A DNA stretch of 64,000 nucleotides from Alkalihalobacterium elongatum (GCF_019024285.1 NZ_WMKZ01000005.1:62001-126000); one strand, 5' to 3'. Counted from the stretch's first letter, positions 23,426 through 32,539 are shown. The notes: generated from the sequence alone by a model not told the origin. Numbers and translations are program-made.

Positions 23426-23758
23426 TTACGGGAAAAATCCATCTTTTTCTTCAATATTAAAATAATATCTCATTTGACGAATCACTTCTTGTAATTGTTC
23501 ATTATCCTGCTGTTGTCTTGCTACTCTCTCCATTTCTCCATACATTGATTGAAGCATAGATTGTGGATCACTCTGATATTGATGTTCACTTGCTGGAGTA
23601 GAAAAAACGTGGTCGCTTTTCATATCAAAATCATCCACTGACATTGATTGAAGCTGTTCCTTGACTTGATTTAAATTCGATTTTAAATCTCCAGAAATTG
23701 AATTTGCATGCTGCAAAAATTCATTTACAATTTGTTCCATTTGCTGCTTTTTGTTCAT
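23426..23758 (-). CDS. 110-aa hypothetical protein, hydrophilic and helical
   Basis: I do not recognise this protein. It is polar, rich in Gln, Asp, Glu and Met, with a helical N-terminal half (KQQMEQIVNEFLQHANSI, then KSNLNQVKEQLQSM) and a Gln-rich C-terminal coil (MERVARQQQDNEQLQEVIRQ). It has no cysteine, signal peptide or membrane segment. A possible ribosome site (AAAGGGTTGA) precedes the ATG. Located after a response regulator gene on the same strand (96-bp gap), with its own terminator. It could be a small cytoplasmic or spore-associated structural protein; nothing in the sequence decides this. Confidence 0.65.
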   Translation of the reverse strand: MNKKQQMEQIVNEFLQHANSISGDLKSNLNQVKEQLQSMSVDDFDMKSDHVFSTPASEHQYQSDPQSMLQSMYGEMERVARQQQDNEQLQEVIRQMRYYFNIEEKDGFFP

Positions 23759-23854
23759 TAGTCATTCAACCCTTTCTATCTACCCTAATCATAGGATTAA
23801 CAAGAACATGAAAATTATGTCATGTTAATTAGTGTAGATTGAAAAGTATTTTAG

Positions 23855-24523
23855 TTATTTTAACTGTAATTCTTTTAAATAAACAATGGCTTGTGCCCGG
23901 TCTTTAACCCCTAACTTGCTATAAATTTCACTAATGTAATTTTTCACTGTTCCTTCACTAATGAAAAGTTGTTTAGCAATCTTTCGGTTGCTAAATCCTT
24001 TAACGATTAATGCAGCCACTTCCTTTTCCCGTTCCGATAACCGAATACCTAATTTCTTTAACTTATCAACGTTAATTTCATTTTCGATTACCGAATTGAA
24101 TTTAGAAAGTCGTTTAGCTAATTTTGAGGCAATGACTGTCGGCAGCATTAATTGTCCGCTAGCTGCTTCACGAATGGAATTAATTAATTGATCATAGTTC
24201 ATATCCTTTAATAAAAAGCCATCTGCTCCACATGCCAATCCTTCAATAATAAAATCATCTTCAGCAAACGTAGTTAAAATAACAATTCTCATTTCTGAAT
24301 TTACCTTTTTTATTTTCTTTAAGCTTTCTATACCGTTCATATTAGGCATTTTAATATCCATAAGAATTAAGTTTGGCTCAAACTCATTCATTTTTTCAAT
24401 TGCCTCTTGTCCATCTTCAGCCGTCGCTACAACTTCCATGTCTTCTTCTAGGTCAATGATCGTTTTGAGTCCTTCCCTCATCAATGTTTGATCATCAGCA
24501 ATTAGTACCTTTATGATGGTCAA
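23855..24523 (-). CDS. Orphan NarL/LuxR-family response regulator
   Basis: A 222-aa two-component regulator. The receiver domain has the acidic pair in VLIADDQTLMREGLK, the phospho-acceptor Asp56 in NLILMDIKMPNMNGIESL, Thr in VILTTFAEDD and Lys in GFLLKDMNYD. The LuxR-type HTH at about 155-215 reads LSEREKEVAALIVKGFSNRK then IAKQLFISEGTVKNYISEIY. No histidine kinase gene is adjacent in the window, which is unusual because NarL-type regulators mostly pair with one. The partner must be elsewhere, or it acts without one. The gene is divergent from lrp. Confidence 0.9.
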   Translation of the reverse strand: MTIIKVLIADDQTLMREGLKTIIDLEEDMEVVATAEDGQEAIEKMNEFEPNLILMDIKMPNMNGIESLKKIKKVNSEMRIVILTTFAEDDFIIEGLACGADGFLLKDMNYDQLINSIREAASGQLMLPTVIASKLAKRLSKFNSVIENEINVDKLKKLGIRLSEREKEVAALIVKGFSNRKIAKQLFISEGTVKNYISEIYSKLGVKDRAQAIVYLKELQLK

Positions 24524-24747
24524 CTTTTTTCACCCCTGCTCAATATCTCTTGATGTTTATTATACGATGGATTTTCCAGAAAAATAGTAAAACATTTGAG
24601 TTTTAAGAATATTTTTTATATACTTTAGCTAGTCCTAATTTGAGTCATTGACTTAAAAAATCATTCTTGTTTTAGGAATATACTTGCTAAGAGATTACTA
24701 AATTAGACCTACTATTTTGTTTTATGACCAAAAGGAGGTAATCCATA

Positions 24748-25191
24748 TTGAGAGATATTGATCACCTGGATAAAAGCATTCTCCGACTTCTTTCAAAAGA
24801 TGGAAGAATGTCTTTTACAGAAATTGCGAGTCAATTAGAGGTTACAGAAAAAACGGTTCGCACCCGTTATAGAACGCTTGTAGATGAAGGAATATTAGAT
24901 GTAGTAGGCGTCGTTAACCCGATATCTCTTGGTCTAAAAGTTTCTGCGATCATACAACTAGGAGTAGAATCACAAAAATTAGCTGATGTTATGGAAAGTG
25001 TAATGTCTTCTAAAGAAGTTCGACACCTTTCTTTGATCACAGGTGAATACCAAATACTCATGCAAGTAAATGTTAAAACATATGATGATTTGACGTTGTT
25101 TTTAAAAGACCTAAATGCTATACCTGGCATTAGTAAGTCGAATGTAATGATTCAACTAGAAGTTAATAAAAACACGTTTGAAATTTATTAA
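24748..25191 (+). CDS. Lrp/AsnC-family transcriptional regulator
   Basis: A 147-aa regulator. It starts at TTG (24748), nine bases after a perfect AAGGAGG. The N-terminal HTH reads LDKSILRLLSKDGRMSFTEI then TEKTVRTRYRTLVDEGIL; the RAM effector domain follows (VSAIIQLGVESQKLADVMES, then SLITGEYQILMQVNVKTYDD). Lrp proteins sense amino acids as octamers. Only 12 bases separate it from the S9 peptidase gene, so both are probably one operon, linking peptide breakdown to amino-acid sensing. Target genes are not evident. Confidence 0.9.
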   Translation: MRDIDHLDKSILRLLSKDGRMSFTEIASQLEVTEKTVRTRYRTLVDEGILDVVGVVNPISLGLKVSAIIQLGVESQKLADVMESVMSSKEVRHLSLITGEYQILMQVNVKTYDDLTLFLKDLNAIPGISKSNVMIQLEVNKNTFEIY

Positions 25192-25203
25192 GGGGGATAC
25201 ATA

Positions 25204-27192
25204 ATGCCAAACAAAAGACCAATTACAAGTGAAGATTTATTTAAAATTTCTAATGTAGGCGAAGCACAAATCGCTCCATGCAATGGCAAATTTGTATTTG
25301 TAAAGACAACAATTGATGAAGATCAAGAATACCGTTCTCACCTTCATTTCCAACGTTTCGAAGCGTCTTCTAGCACACAATGGACATTTGGTAAAGTAAG
25401 GGATCATTCGCCACGTTTTTCTCCAGATGGAAAAAAACTAGCTTTTGTTTCAAATCGTTCAGGAAAATCACAAATTTGGATAATGTCTACTGAAGGTGGA
25501 GAACCACAACAGTTAACGAAAAGTAAAAATGGTGCGTCACACCCTGTTTGGTCCCCTTGTGGAACACAATTGCTTTTTAAAACGTCATTAAAACTAGATA
25601 AAAACGAGAGCATCTTTGATCAAGAAGAGAAAAAGGAAGAAAAGACAAAGTCAGAGCCTCTTGTCATTAATCGATTAAAATATAAATCAGATGGTGCTGG
25701 TTTTCATAATGAAACGTATCAACAACTTGCACTCATAAATGTTGAAACGAAAGAAGTAACAGAACTTACATCTGGGAGATATAGTTACGAGCCAAGCTCA
25801 TGGTCTCCAGACGGAAAATATATTGCACTTTCAGCTAATTTAACGGAAGATGCTGATTTTCAAATCGTTTCTGACCTTTATTTATTAAATGTTGAAACAA
25901 AAGAACAAACATTATTAACAGATCATAACGGCGTTTACAATAGTCCAACATGGTCACCAGATGGAACAACTATTGCTTGTTTCGGTAATGAGCGTGAGTT
26001 TTTAGGCGCTACAATCAATCAAATTTATACGATCGATATAAGCACAAAAGAAAAAAAATGTATTACTGAAACATGGGATGTTCATATTACCGATGCTGCA
26101 ATTTCTGATATGCGTTCTGGACATCCAACTCCTGGTCCTGTTTGGTCAGCAGACGGAAAAACATTATATTTTTCTGCGAGCGAAAACGGGAATACAAGCC
26201 TTTATGCAATTGATGAACAGAATGAAATTACACCCATTTTTGCTGAAGAAGGCCATGTTTATGGTTACACCTTTGACGAAGAAAGAACATTTGCCATCAT
26301 CGGGCTTAGCGATGCTTCAAACCCAGGTGATCTTTATAAAGTAGTACTTGGGGAGAAAAAGAAGCAAAGATTAACGAATATCAATGAAAAATTCCTTTCT
26401 GAAGTTCATTTATCTATTCCAGAGCCTATTACAGCAAAAGCAAGTGATGGATGGGAAGTTCATGGTTGGGTAATGAAACCATATGATTTTGAGGAAGGTA
26501 AAAAATACCCAATGATCCTAGAAATCCATGGCGGTCCGCATGCAATGTATGCAAACTCATTCTTCCATGAACTACAACTTTTAGCTGCTAAAGGCTATGT
26601 TGTACTTTATACAAACCCTCGTGGGAGTCACGGTTACGGTCAGAAGTTTGTTAACGCTTGTCGTGGCGATTATGGTGGAAAAGATTATGAAGATTTAATG
26701 GCAGCAGTTGATTATGCTTTAGACAACTTTGATTATATTGATCAAGATCGACTAGGTGTAACAGGTGGAAGCTACGGCGGTTTCATGACAAACTGGATCG
26801 TTGGACATACAAATCGCTTTAAAGCTGCAGTCACTCAACGTTCGATTTCAAACTGGACGAGTTTTTATGGCGTTAGTGATATCGGTTATTTCTTTACGAA
26901 ATGGGAGATTGGTGCTTGCTTCCAGGATGATCCTGAAAAATTATGGTACCACTCACCACTACGTTATGTGAAAAACGTCGAAACACCATTATTAATTTTA
27001 CACGGTGAAAACGACTACCGATGCCCTATTGAACAAGCAGAACAACTTTACATTGCTTTGAAACACCAAAAGAAAGATACAATGTTTGTTCGTTTCCCAG
27101 AAGCAAACCATGAACTATCACGAAGTGGTCCACCACATCTACGCGTTGAACGTTTAAACCATATTGTCAATTGGTTTAATGAAAAACTTTAA
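25204..27192 (+). CDS. S9-family acylaminoacyl-/oligopeptidase (YuxL-like)
   Basis: A 662-aa serine peptidase. Residues 1-400 form a TolB/WD40-like beta-propeller with repeated W-S-P-D-G-K blocks (FSPDGKKLAFVSNRSGKSQI, WSPDGKYIALSANL, WSADGKTLYFSASE). The alpha/beta-hydrolase domain follows with oxyanion-side EIHGGPHAMY, nucleophile Ser523 in GGSYGGFMTNW, Asp604 in LHGENDYRCP and His636 in EANHELSRSG. It cleaves blocked or short peptides in the cytoplasm; there is no signal peptide. A complete triad indicates activity. It is the second gene after lrp and has a strong terminator. Confidence 0.93.
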   Translation: MPNKRPITSEDLFKISNVGEAQIAPCNGKFVFVKTTIDEDQEYRSHLHFQRFEASSSTQWTFGKVRDHSPRFSPDGKKLAFVSNRSGKSQIWIMSTEGGEPQQLTKSKNGASHPVWSPCGTQLLFKTSLKLDKNESIFDQEEKKEEKTKSEPLVINRLKYKSDGAGFHNETYQQLALINVETKEVTELTSGRYSYEPSSWSPDGKYIALSANLTEDADFQIVSDLYLLNVETKEQTLLTDHNGVYNSPTWSPDGTTIACFGNEREFLGATINQIYTIDISTKEKKCITETWDVHITDAAISDMRSGHPTPGPVWSADGKTLYFSASENGNTSLYAIDEQNEITPIFAEEGHVYGYTFDEERTFAIIGLSDASNPGDLYKVVLGEKKKQRLTNINEKFLSEVHLSIPEPITAKASDGWEVHGWVMKPYDFEEGKKYPMILEIHGGPHAMYANSFFHELQLLAAKGYVVLYTNPRGSHGYGQKFVNACRGDYGGKDYEDLMAAVDYALDNFDYIDQDRLGVTGGSYGGFMTNWIVGHTNRFKAAVTQRSISNWTSFYGVSDIGYFFTKWEIGACFQDDPEKLWYHSPLRYVKNVETPLLILHGENDYRCPIEQAEQLYIALKHQKKDTMFVRFPEANHELSRSGPPHLRVERLNHIVNWFNEKL

Positions 27193-27206
27193 TTACTAAA
27201 ATAATA

Positions 27207-27289
27207 AAGCTGACTCCTAGGACATTAAGTACTCTCACTTATTTATTAAAAGTGATGAGCATACACCCTTATGAGTCAGCTTCTTTTTT
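27207..27289 (+). terminator. Terminator of the lrp-S9 peptidase operon
   Basis: AAGCTGACTC (27207-27216) pairs with GAGTCAGCTT (27273-27282), followed by CTTTTTT. The long loop contains A/T-rich DNA with a smaller possible pairing. Confidence 0.8.
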
Positions 27290-27328
27290 GTTATTATAGA
27301 TATAAACCATTTTAAGGAGATGGGGGAA

Positions 27329-27958
27329 ATGTCTGTAACACTCGATCAAATCAAGCAGCTCCTTGCGAAAAGACAAGCGGGAGTATTAAAAGACGCAAGA
27401 GCTTTAAAATCAGCAGTATTCGTTCCAATCATAGAAAAAGATAATGAACTTCATATTTTATTTGAAGTCCGCTCCAAACAATTAACCCATCAACCTGGTG
27501 AAATTTGCTTCCCAGGTGGAAAGGTAGATGTAACAGATCCATCAGAAGAAGAAACAGCGAAACGAGAGTTGTGTGAAGAACTTGGTCTAACAGAAGGTGA
27601 CATTACATCTATAGCGCCTTTAGATGTACTCGTAACACCGTTTCGCGGAACGATCTTCCCATTTGTTGGTCAAATTTTATCACCAAATAATATTATACCT
27701 AGTGAAGATGAAGTTGAGGAAACCTTTACAGTTCCATTAAGCTTTTTATTAGAAACAACACCGAAGACTTATAATATGAATATCCATTTTGAACCAGATG
27801 AAAACTTTCCTTTTGACCTAATACCTAATCGAGAAGCTTATACGAAACGAACCCATACGTTCCCAGAAATCTTTTATTTCTATGAAAATTATGTCATTTG
27901 GGGGTTAACAGCACGTATCCTACATCATTTACTTGAGCTAATTAAATCAAAACATTAA
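27329..27958 (+). CDS. NUDIX hydrolase, coenzyme A diphosphatase type
   Basis: A 209-aa protein of the YeaB/NudL group that splits CoA or acyl-CoA into phosphopantetheine and 3',5'-ADP. The family-specific stretch is LFEVRSKQLTHQPGEICFPG, followed by the Nudix box from GGKVDVTDPSEEETAKREL to CEELGL. I set the start at ATG 27329: AAGGAG touches the earlier ATG (27320) with no spacing but is correctly placed for 27329. Its 3' end overlaps the stop of the convergent transporter gene by four bases. Confidence 0.88.
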   Translation: MSVTLDQIKQLLAKRQAGVLKDARALKSAVFVPIIEKDNELHILFEVRSKQLTHQPGEICFPGGKVDVTDPSEEETAKRELCEELGLTEGDITSIAPLDVLVTPFRGTIFPFVGQILSPNNIIPSEDEVEETFTVPLSFLLETTPKTYNMNIHFEPDENFPFDLIPNREAYTKRTHTFPEIFYFYENYVIWGLTARILHHLLELIKSKH

Positions 27959-29460
27959 TTAGTCTCTTTTTCTTGTTCATCTTGTGGTAAAAAGAAAATT
28001 AATATTAGGCTTATGAGCGCAAATATAAATATTCCCCAATACACATAAGATAGTGCTTGTGCGAGCGCATCCTGAATAAATAAAATTTCTTGTTCAGTAA
28101 GTTGTTTTCTTTGTTCAGGACTTAAAATAATATTGACGATATCCATATCTAATTCATAGTCAAATGTGCCTACCATTCCTTCAAGCTTCATTTTCAACTG
28201 GCTATTAAGAATACCACCTAGTAAGGCCACTCCTACTGCGCCTCCTAATGTCCTCATAAACATATTGGAAGCCGTGGCCACACCCCTCTTTTTCCAATCG
28301 ACATGACTTTGAATCGAAACGATGAATGTTGTCGTTGAAAAGCCCATCCCTACTCCTATGAAAAACGACCCTAGTCCTGCCCAAACTGGATGTTGAACAA
28401 GCGACAAAGTTAAATAAAACGTTGAACCCACAACTAAAGCAAAACCACCAATAAGAGCTGACTTTCGATAGCCAATTCGAAGTAAAAGTTTCCCAGCTAT
28501 CGTTGAAGAAATCGGCCAGCCAATTGAAATCATCGTTAATGTAAATCCAGCAATCATAGCAGGCTGGTTCATTACACCTTGAACATACGTAGGAAGAAAG
28601 GATGAGACTGCTAGTAATAACGCCCCTGATGCAAATGATGCGATGTTAGCAATAACAATTAATGGGGTCCCCCATATATCCATCGACATAATTGGTTCTT
28701 GTGCCCTTTTTTCTTGATAAATAAAAGTGATAAAGCTGACCCCAAACAAGCTCACGCATAATAGTACAGGAAGCGAAAGCCAGTCCCACTCTACTCCACC
28801 TTGAATTAATACCATCATAAGCGAGCCTACACTAATTAATATTAAAACTGCTCCAAAATAGTCGACAGAAGGTTTGGTTTTCTCAAAACTTTCTTTTAGA
28901 AATAAAACGACTAATAGAATGGCTAGTAAACCAAAAGGTATGTTAATCCAAAAAATCCAAGACCAGTGCAGGTACTGAACAAATACTCCACCTAAAACAG
29001 GTCCGAGAATGGAGGAAATTCCCCAAATACTTGCTAAGTACCCTTGAATACTTGCTCGTTCCTCTTTCGTGTATATATCACCAACAATAGTCGTTGCAAT
29101 CGGTTGAACAGCCCCAGCTCCTAACCCTTGAATAAACCTAGCAATAATTAACCATTCCATGGATGTTGCAAACCCACACCATATCGATCCAAATAGAAAA
29201 ATTAAAATACCAATTGTGAAAACTATTTTTCTTCCAAAAAGATCTGCTAATTTTCCGTAAATGGGGATTGATACAACTTGCATTAGTAAATATCCTCCAA
29301 ATACCCAAGTAAATAAACTAAAGCCCCCAAGATCAGAAACAATTCCAGGCATTGCTGTGGCGACGATAGTTGCTTCTACCGCAGCCATAAACATTGCTAA
29401 TATGATAGCGAATAATACAACTGGTCTGTTAGTTGTTGTTCTACTTAAAAGATTTCCCAT
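27955..29460 (-). CDS. MFS drug:H+ antiporter, DHA2 (14-helix) family
   Basis: A 501-aa multidrug exporter of the EmrB/QacA type with about 14 membrane helices. Seen are motif D1 near the start (MAAVEATIVATAMPGIVSDL), the cytoplasmic loop motif A (GKLADLFGRKIVF), the motif C region (GPVLGGVFVQYLHWSWIFWI) and a long C-terminal cytoplasmic-loop insertion near 430-465. It exports toxic compounds by proton exchange; the substrate cannot be read from sequence. It is monocistronic and convergent with the NUDIX gene. Confidence 0.9.
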   Translation of the reverse strand: MGNLLSRTTTNRPVVLFAIILAMFMAAVEATIVATAMPGIVSDLGGFSLFTWVFGGYLLMQVVSIPIYGKLADLFGRKIVFTIGILIFLFGSIWCGFATSMEWLIIARFIQGLGAGAVQPIATTIVGDIYTKEERASIQGYLASIWGISSILGPVLGGVFVQYLHWSWIFWINIPFGLLAILLVVLFLKESFEKTKPSVDYFGAVLILISVGSLMMVLIQGGVEWDWLSLPVLLCVSLFGVSFITFIYQEKRAQEPIMSMDIWGTPLIVIANIASFASGALLLAVSSFLPTYVQGVMNQPAMIAGFTLTMISIGWPISSTIAGKLLLRIGYRKSALIGGFALVVGSTFYLTLSLVQHPVWAGLGSFFIGVGMGFSTTTFIVSIQSHVDWKKRGVATASNMFMRTLGGAVGVALLGGILNSQLKMKLEGMVGTFDYELDMDIVNIILSPEQRKQLTEQEILFIQDALAQALSYVYWGIFIFALISLILIFFLPQDEQEKETN

Positions 29461-29652
29461 TGTCTCTCAACTCTTTCCTATTACAATTAAACTCTATTTA
29501 TTACCTTTAAATTCCTATAATACCAACTGAAAAGTCAGAAAAATTTAAATTAAATATAATTTTCTTAAGATTTCTTCTTGAAAGAATGCCAAATTTCGTG
29601 TAAATTCTAATTAAGTTTACTAATTTTTCTCTACTTGTGAAAGGGAGGGGGA

Positions 29653-29796
29653 ATTATCATCTCATATTTGTCTTCATTTGGGAGTATACCTTTCATAAAA
29701 ACTGAGTGGTCGGTCAGCTTTTCGATTGGTATTTTTGGAGACAGATTGAGTGTTCGATCAGTTCATCAATGGGTTAGTGAGCTTGAGAAAAAATGA
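29653..29796 (+). other. Possible leader peptide frame with non-AUG start before the symporter operon
   Basis: After the strong site GGGAGGGGG (29643-29651) a frame without ATG runs to TGA at 29794-29796, up to 48 codons from ATT (29653) or 42 from TTG (29668). It would read ...YLSSFGSIPFIKTEWSVSFS and end SVHQWVSELEKK. ATT and ATC starts lie too close to the site, TTG rather far. It may be a leader peptide or a degraded gene. The rest of the 29461-29828 gap is A/T-rich. Confidence 0.35.
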
Positions 29797-29828
29797 AAGC
29801 ACTTACAAAATAAAGGGGGAGATTTTTA

Positions 29829-30107
29829 ATGAGTGCGTATAAAAAAGAAGTTTGGTTCACCATTATTATGTCAGCTATTTTCCTACTGGCGGGGCATGTC
29901 GGCTTTATCTTTTCTATTTTTCCTGTAGAAGGTAACTTGTTCGGATTCCCAATTATGTACATCGTTCCAATTTTAATTGGTTGGTTCGGTATTTTCATTC
30001 TAACTCTTATTGCAGGTAAAATTGGAAATCACATCGATGAAGCAATTGATGAAGAAAATGCTCGATTAAGTAAAGAGACAAATGATAGCCAGAAAGGAGT
30101 AAGTTAA
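29829..30107 (+). CDS. Small membrane subunit of a sodium:solute symporter
   Basis: A 92-aa protein with two membrane helices (about 8-30 and 41-64) and a charged, acidic C-terminal tail. Its start KEVWFTIIMSAIFLLAGHVG and the hydrophilic KIGNHIDEAIDEENARL stretch resemble the small partner proteins encoded before SSS transporters (DUF997/YhdT or DUF485-like). It ends one base before the transporter gene, so the two are surely co-translated and probably form a complex in the cytoplasmic membrane. GGGGGAG stands at a proper distance before ATG. Confidence 0.75.
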   Translation: MSAYKKEVWFTIIMSAIFLLAGHVGFIFSIFPVEGNLFGFPIMYIVPILIGWFGIFILTLIAGKIGNHIDEAIDEENARLSKETNDSQKGVS

Positions 30108-30108
30108 G

Positions 30109-31755
30109 ATGGAGCAAACATGGCAATTATCTAATCCTATTATTGGTATTGTAATAGTTATCGCAACATTCGTACTATTTTACGCTGTAAGTTATTTTTC
30201 CAACCGTGCAAGTAAATCCGTCGAAGACTTATATGCTGCTGGCGGTGGTGTAGGACCAGTAACCAATGGTCTTGCAATGGCATCAACATACATGAGTTTA
30301 GCTACATTTTTAGGGGTAACTGGATTAATCCTAAATCTCCAAGTTCCATTCGTTATGTTATGGATCCAAATGATTTTAGCTATTCCATTAATCACAATTA
30401 TTTACGGAACATCTTTACGTCGTATGGGTGCTTTCTCACCTACTCACTTTGTTCGTGAACGTTATGGTGTTACTGCTTCAATTATTGCAGCATTATTTAT
30501 GATCTTAGTATCTATCATGTACGCACTAGGACAAATGATCGGTATTGCTGTTACATTTGAAACGTTACTTGGTATTCCTTATATTACTGGACTTATTGTT
30601 GGTGGTATTTTAATTGTTGGTTATGTAACCATTGGTGGTATGAGTGGAGCTACAAACAATGCTGCTATTCAAATGGTTATTATTGCACTAATGTTTATCG
30701 TTCCACTAGGAGCTATCATGAAAGCAATGGGTGGAACTGGTTGGTACTTCCCTCCACTTTTATATGCAGATATGGTTCCTGCCATGTTAGAAGCAATGCC
30801 GAGTTTCTTTGACTACCAATATTCTTCTAAATGGTATTTTGCAATCATTCCTGCATTAACAATTGGTTCTCTTGGATTACCTCACTTGGCGATGCGTATT
30901 TATACAGCATCTAGTTTAAAAAGTGCACGTCAAGCAATGGTATGGTTTGCATTAGTTTTAGGTCTTGTTTTCTCTGCAACATATGCAATGGGATTTGCAG
31001 GTGTATACTACACGCAAATTTCTGGAGTAGAAATTTCTTCTGCAGATGCGGATAAGCTTACAATTATCTTAAACTTAGTTTATAACCCTGAATGGGTAAC
31101 AGCACTTGTTATTGCTGGTGCGATCTCTGCTGGTCTATCTACTTTAAGTGGTAACTTACTAGCAATCGGTGCTCTAATTTCTCAAGATATTGTTACAACA
31201 CTTAAGCCAAACTTAACAAGTAAATCTAAAGTACGTTTAGGTTATATCTCAATTGCAATGGGTGGTTTAGTCAGTGTACTATTAGCATTTAATCCACCTG
31301 AATTCTTAACCGTAAGTATTCTATGGGCCTTTGGTTTAGCAGGCGTTACCAATGCTCCTCTCATCATGATGGGTGTATGGTGGAAAGAAGCGAATAGATA
31401 CGGCGCAATGGCAGCTTCTGTAGTTGGTGGAATTCTGTACATCATCGTTTCTCCTTTCGTATTCCCTAACATTGTAGTTAGTGGTCATGCCTTAACAGAT
31501 GGTATGGGATTATCTGGAGCAATGTTATGTGTACCACTTAGCTTTATTTTACTAATTGTAGTATCATATATTACAAATCGTATCCCAGCTTTACAAAAGA
31601 ACTTACCTACTAAGGCTGATCACAAGTTAATTGAACGAATTCATGGTTGGAACGACGTTAACCCAGCTCGTTACAACAGCACATTTGGTGCATTTTTAAT
31701 TACTGCAGTAAGTATTGCCATCTTTGTCTGGGCACTAATGCCTTGGCAGTTTTAA
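30109..31755 (+). CDS. Sodium:solute symporter (SSS family)
   Basis: A 548-aa transporter with about 13 membrane helices that couples sodium entry to solute uptake. The helix-1 start SNRASKSVEDLYAAGGGVGP, the unwound-helix region GLAMASTYMSLATFLGVTGL, GGMSGATNNAAIQMVIIA and AGAISAGLSTLSGNLLAIGA (sodium site 2 Ser pair) are present. Overall it resembles the ActP-like acetate/carboxylate branch, which also carries a small subunit. The substrate is probably a short organic acid but this is inference. It follows the small subunit gene by one base. Confidence 0.88.
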   Translation: MEQTWQLSNPIIGIVIVIATFVLFYAVSYFSNRASKSVEDLYAAGGGVGPVTNGLAMASTYMSLATFLGVTGLILNLQVPFVMLWIQMILAIPLITIIYGTSLRRMGAFSPTHFVRERYGVTASIIAALFMILVSIMYALGQMIGIAVTFETLLGIPYITGLIVGGILIVGYVTIGGMSGATNNAAIQMVIIALMFIVPLGAIMKAMGGTGWYFPPLLYADMVPAMLEAMPSFFDYQYSSKWYFAIIPALTIGSLGLPHLAMRIYTASSLKSARQAMVWFALVLGLVFSATYAMGFAGVYYTQISGVEISSADADKLTIILNLVYNPEWVTALVIAGAISAGLSTLSGNLLAIGALISQDIVTTLKPNLTSKSKVRLGYISIAMGGLVSVLLAFNPPEFLTVSILWAFGLAGVTNAPLIMMGVWWKEANRYGAMAASVVGGILYIIVSPFVFPNIVVSGHALTDGMGLSGAMLCVPLSFILLIVVSYITNRIPALQKNLPTKADHKLIERIHGWNDVNPARYNSTFGAFLITAVSIAIFVWALMPWQF

Positions 31756-31762
31756 TACAGAG

Positions 31763-31853
31763 AAGCTTTGGACACGTTTGCTGGACCGAAGCGACCTTGA
31801 GCTAGGCTAGACACTAGAAAGGCAGAAGCGCTCTTTTAGGGGGTGCTTCTGCC
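31763..31853. repeat. Bacillus-type intergenic repeat, copy 1
   Basis: A 35-bp core (31768-31802, contains TTGGACACG and GCTGGACCGAAG) matches the copy at 48703-48737 with four differences; TAGACA-tAGAAAgGC blocks follow in both. The right end forms a hairpin GGCAGAAGC/GCTTCTGCC (31821-31829, 31845-31853) after the symporter gene. No coding frame. Confidence 0.75.
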
Positions 31854-31908
31854 CATATAAGAGAATAACGAGTTTAAAACAAATGGATTTAAAAATGAGG
31901 GGATATTT

Positions 31909-32481
31909 ATGACAGGGTTGATACTTTATATTCGCACCATCCTACTAAAAGACGAAGCTATATCTGAACTAACGAAATCACCAAAATGGAATATATGGGG
32001 TCACCTTGTTACTATCCTTCTAGGAATTATATATGGCTTTATTTCTATTCAGCAAAATAGGGACTATATTTCTAGCTTCGAAGCTGAATTTTTAAGAGAT
32101 ATTGTCGTACCAGGATTTTTTATCATCGCAGGAATTATCATGGTATTCTTAACGAGAATTGCCCTAACCCTACTTCTTTGGGCTGCTTCTCGTGGATTCG
32201 GAGGACCTGGTTTACTCGGACAAATATTCCGACTTACAGCAGGTGCTCTTATACCATCTATTCTAGCGATGCCTGGGTTTATTGCTGACAGCCTTGATGC
32301 GACTGTTCCATTCATTGCAGTCGTTGGTGTGATATTAGGAATTGCGTGGATGTACTTCATTTGCGTGAGGATCGTACTTATTATACAGAAGTTTGTCCCA
32401 TGGAAAGCATATACAGCCGTACTCGTAATCTTCATTTTCTTTATCAGCATTTACTACATCGTTACACCGCCAGCAGCATAA
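31909..32481 (+). CDS. Yip1-like integral membrane protein
   Basis: A 190-aa protein with five likely membrane helices (about 30-48, 66-90, 112-130, 131-155, 165-185). A conserved-looking stretch is WAASRGFGGPGLLGQIFRLT, followed by a membrane segment starting GALIPSILAMPGF. This pattern fits small Yip1/YIP-type bacterial membrane proteins, whose role is poorly known. It has no signal peptide besides the first helix and no catalytic motif I recognise. GGGGATATTT precedes ATG. It is separated from the symporter by a repeat, so it is probably a separate unit. Confidence 0.6.
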   Translation: MTGLILYIRTILLKDEAISELTKSPKWNIWGHLVTILLGIIYGFISIQQNRDYISSFEAEFLRDIVVPGFFIIAGIIMVFLTRIALTLLLWAASRGFGGPGLLGQIFRLTAGALIPSILAMPGFIADSLDATVPFIAVVGVILGIAWMYFICVRIVLIIQKFVPWKAYTAVLVIFIFFISIYYIVTPPAA

Positions 32482-32486
32482 AAATG

Positions 32487-32524
32487 GTGCCAGGCACCTT
32501 TAGTTCGCTAAAGGTGCCTGGCAC
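32487..32524. repeat. Perfect 17-bp hairpin with TTCG loop
   Basis: Arms 32487-32503 and 32508-32524 (GTGCCAGGCACCTTTAG and its inverse) pair perfectly around TTCG, an extra-stable tetraloop. Each arm holds the sub-palindrome GTGCCAGGCAC. It follows the Yip1-like gene by five bases. No T-run follows, so it is a stabiliser or repeat element more than a terminator. Confidence 0.8.
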
Positions 32525-32539
32525 TTTGTATATACAGAA

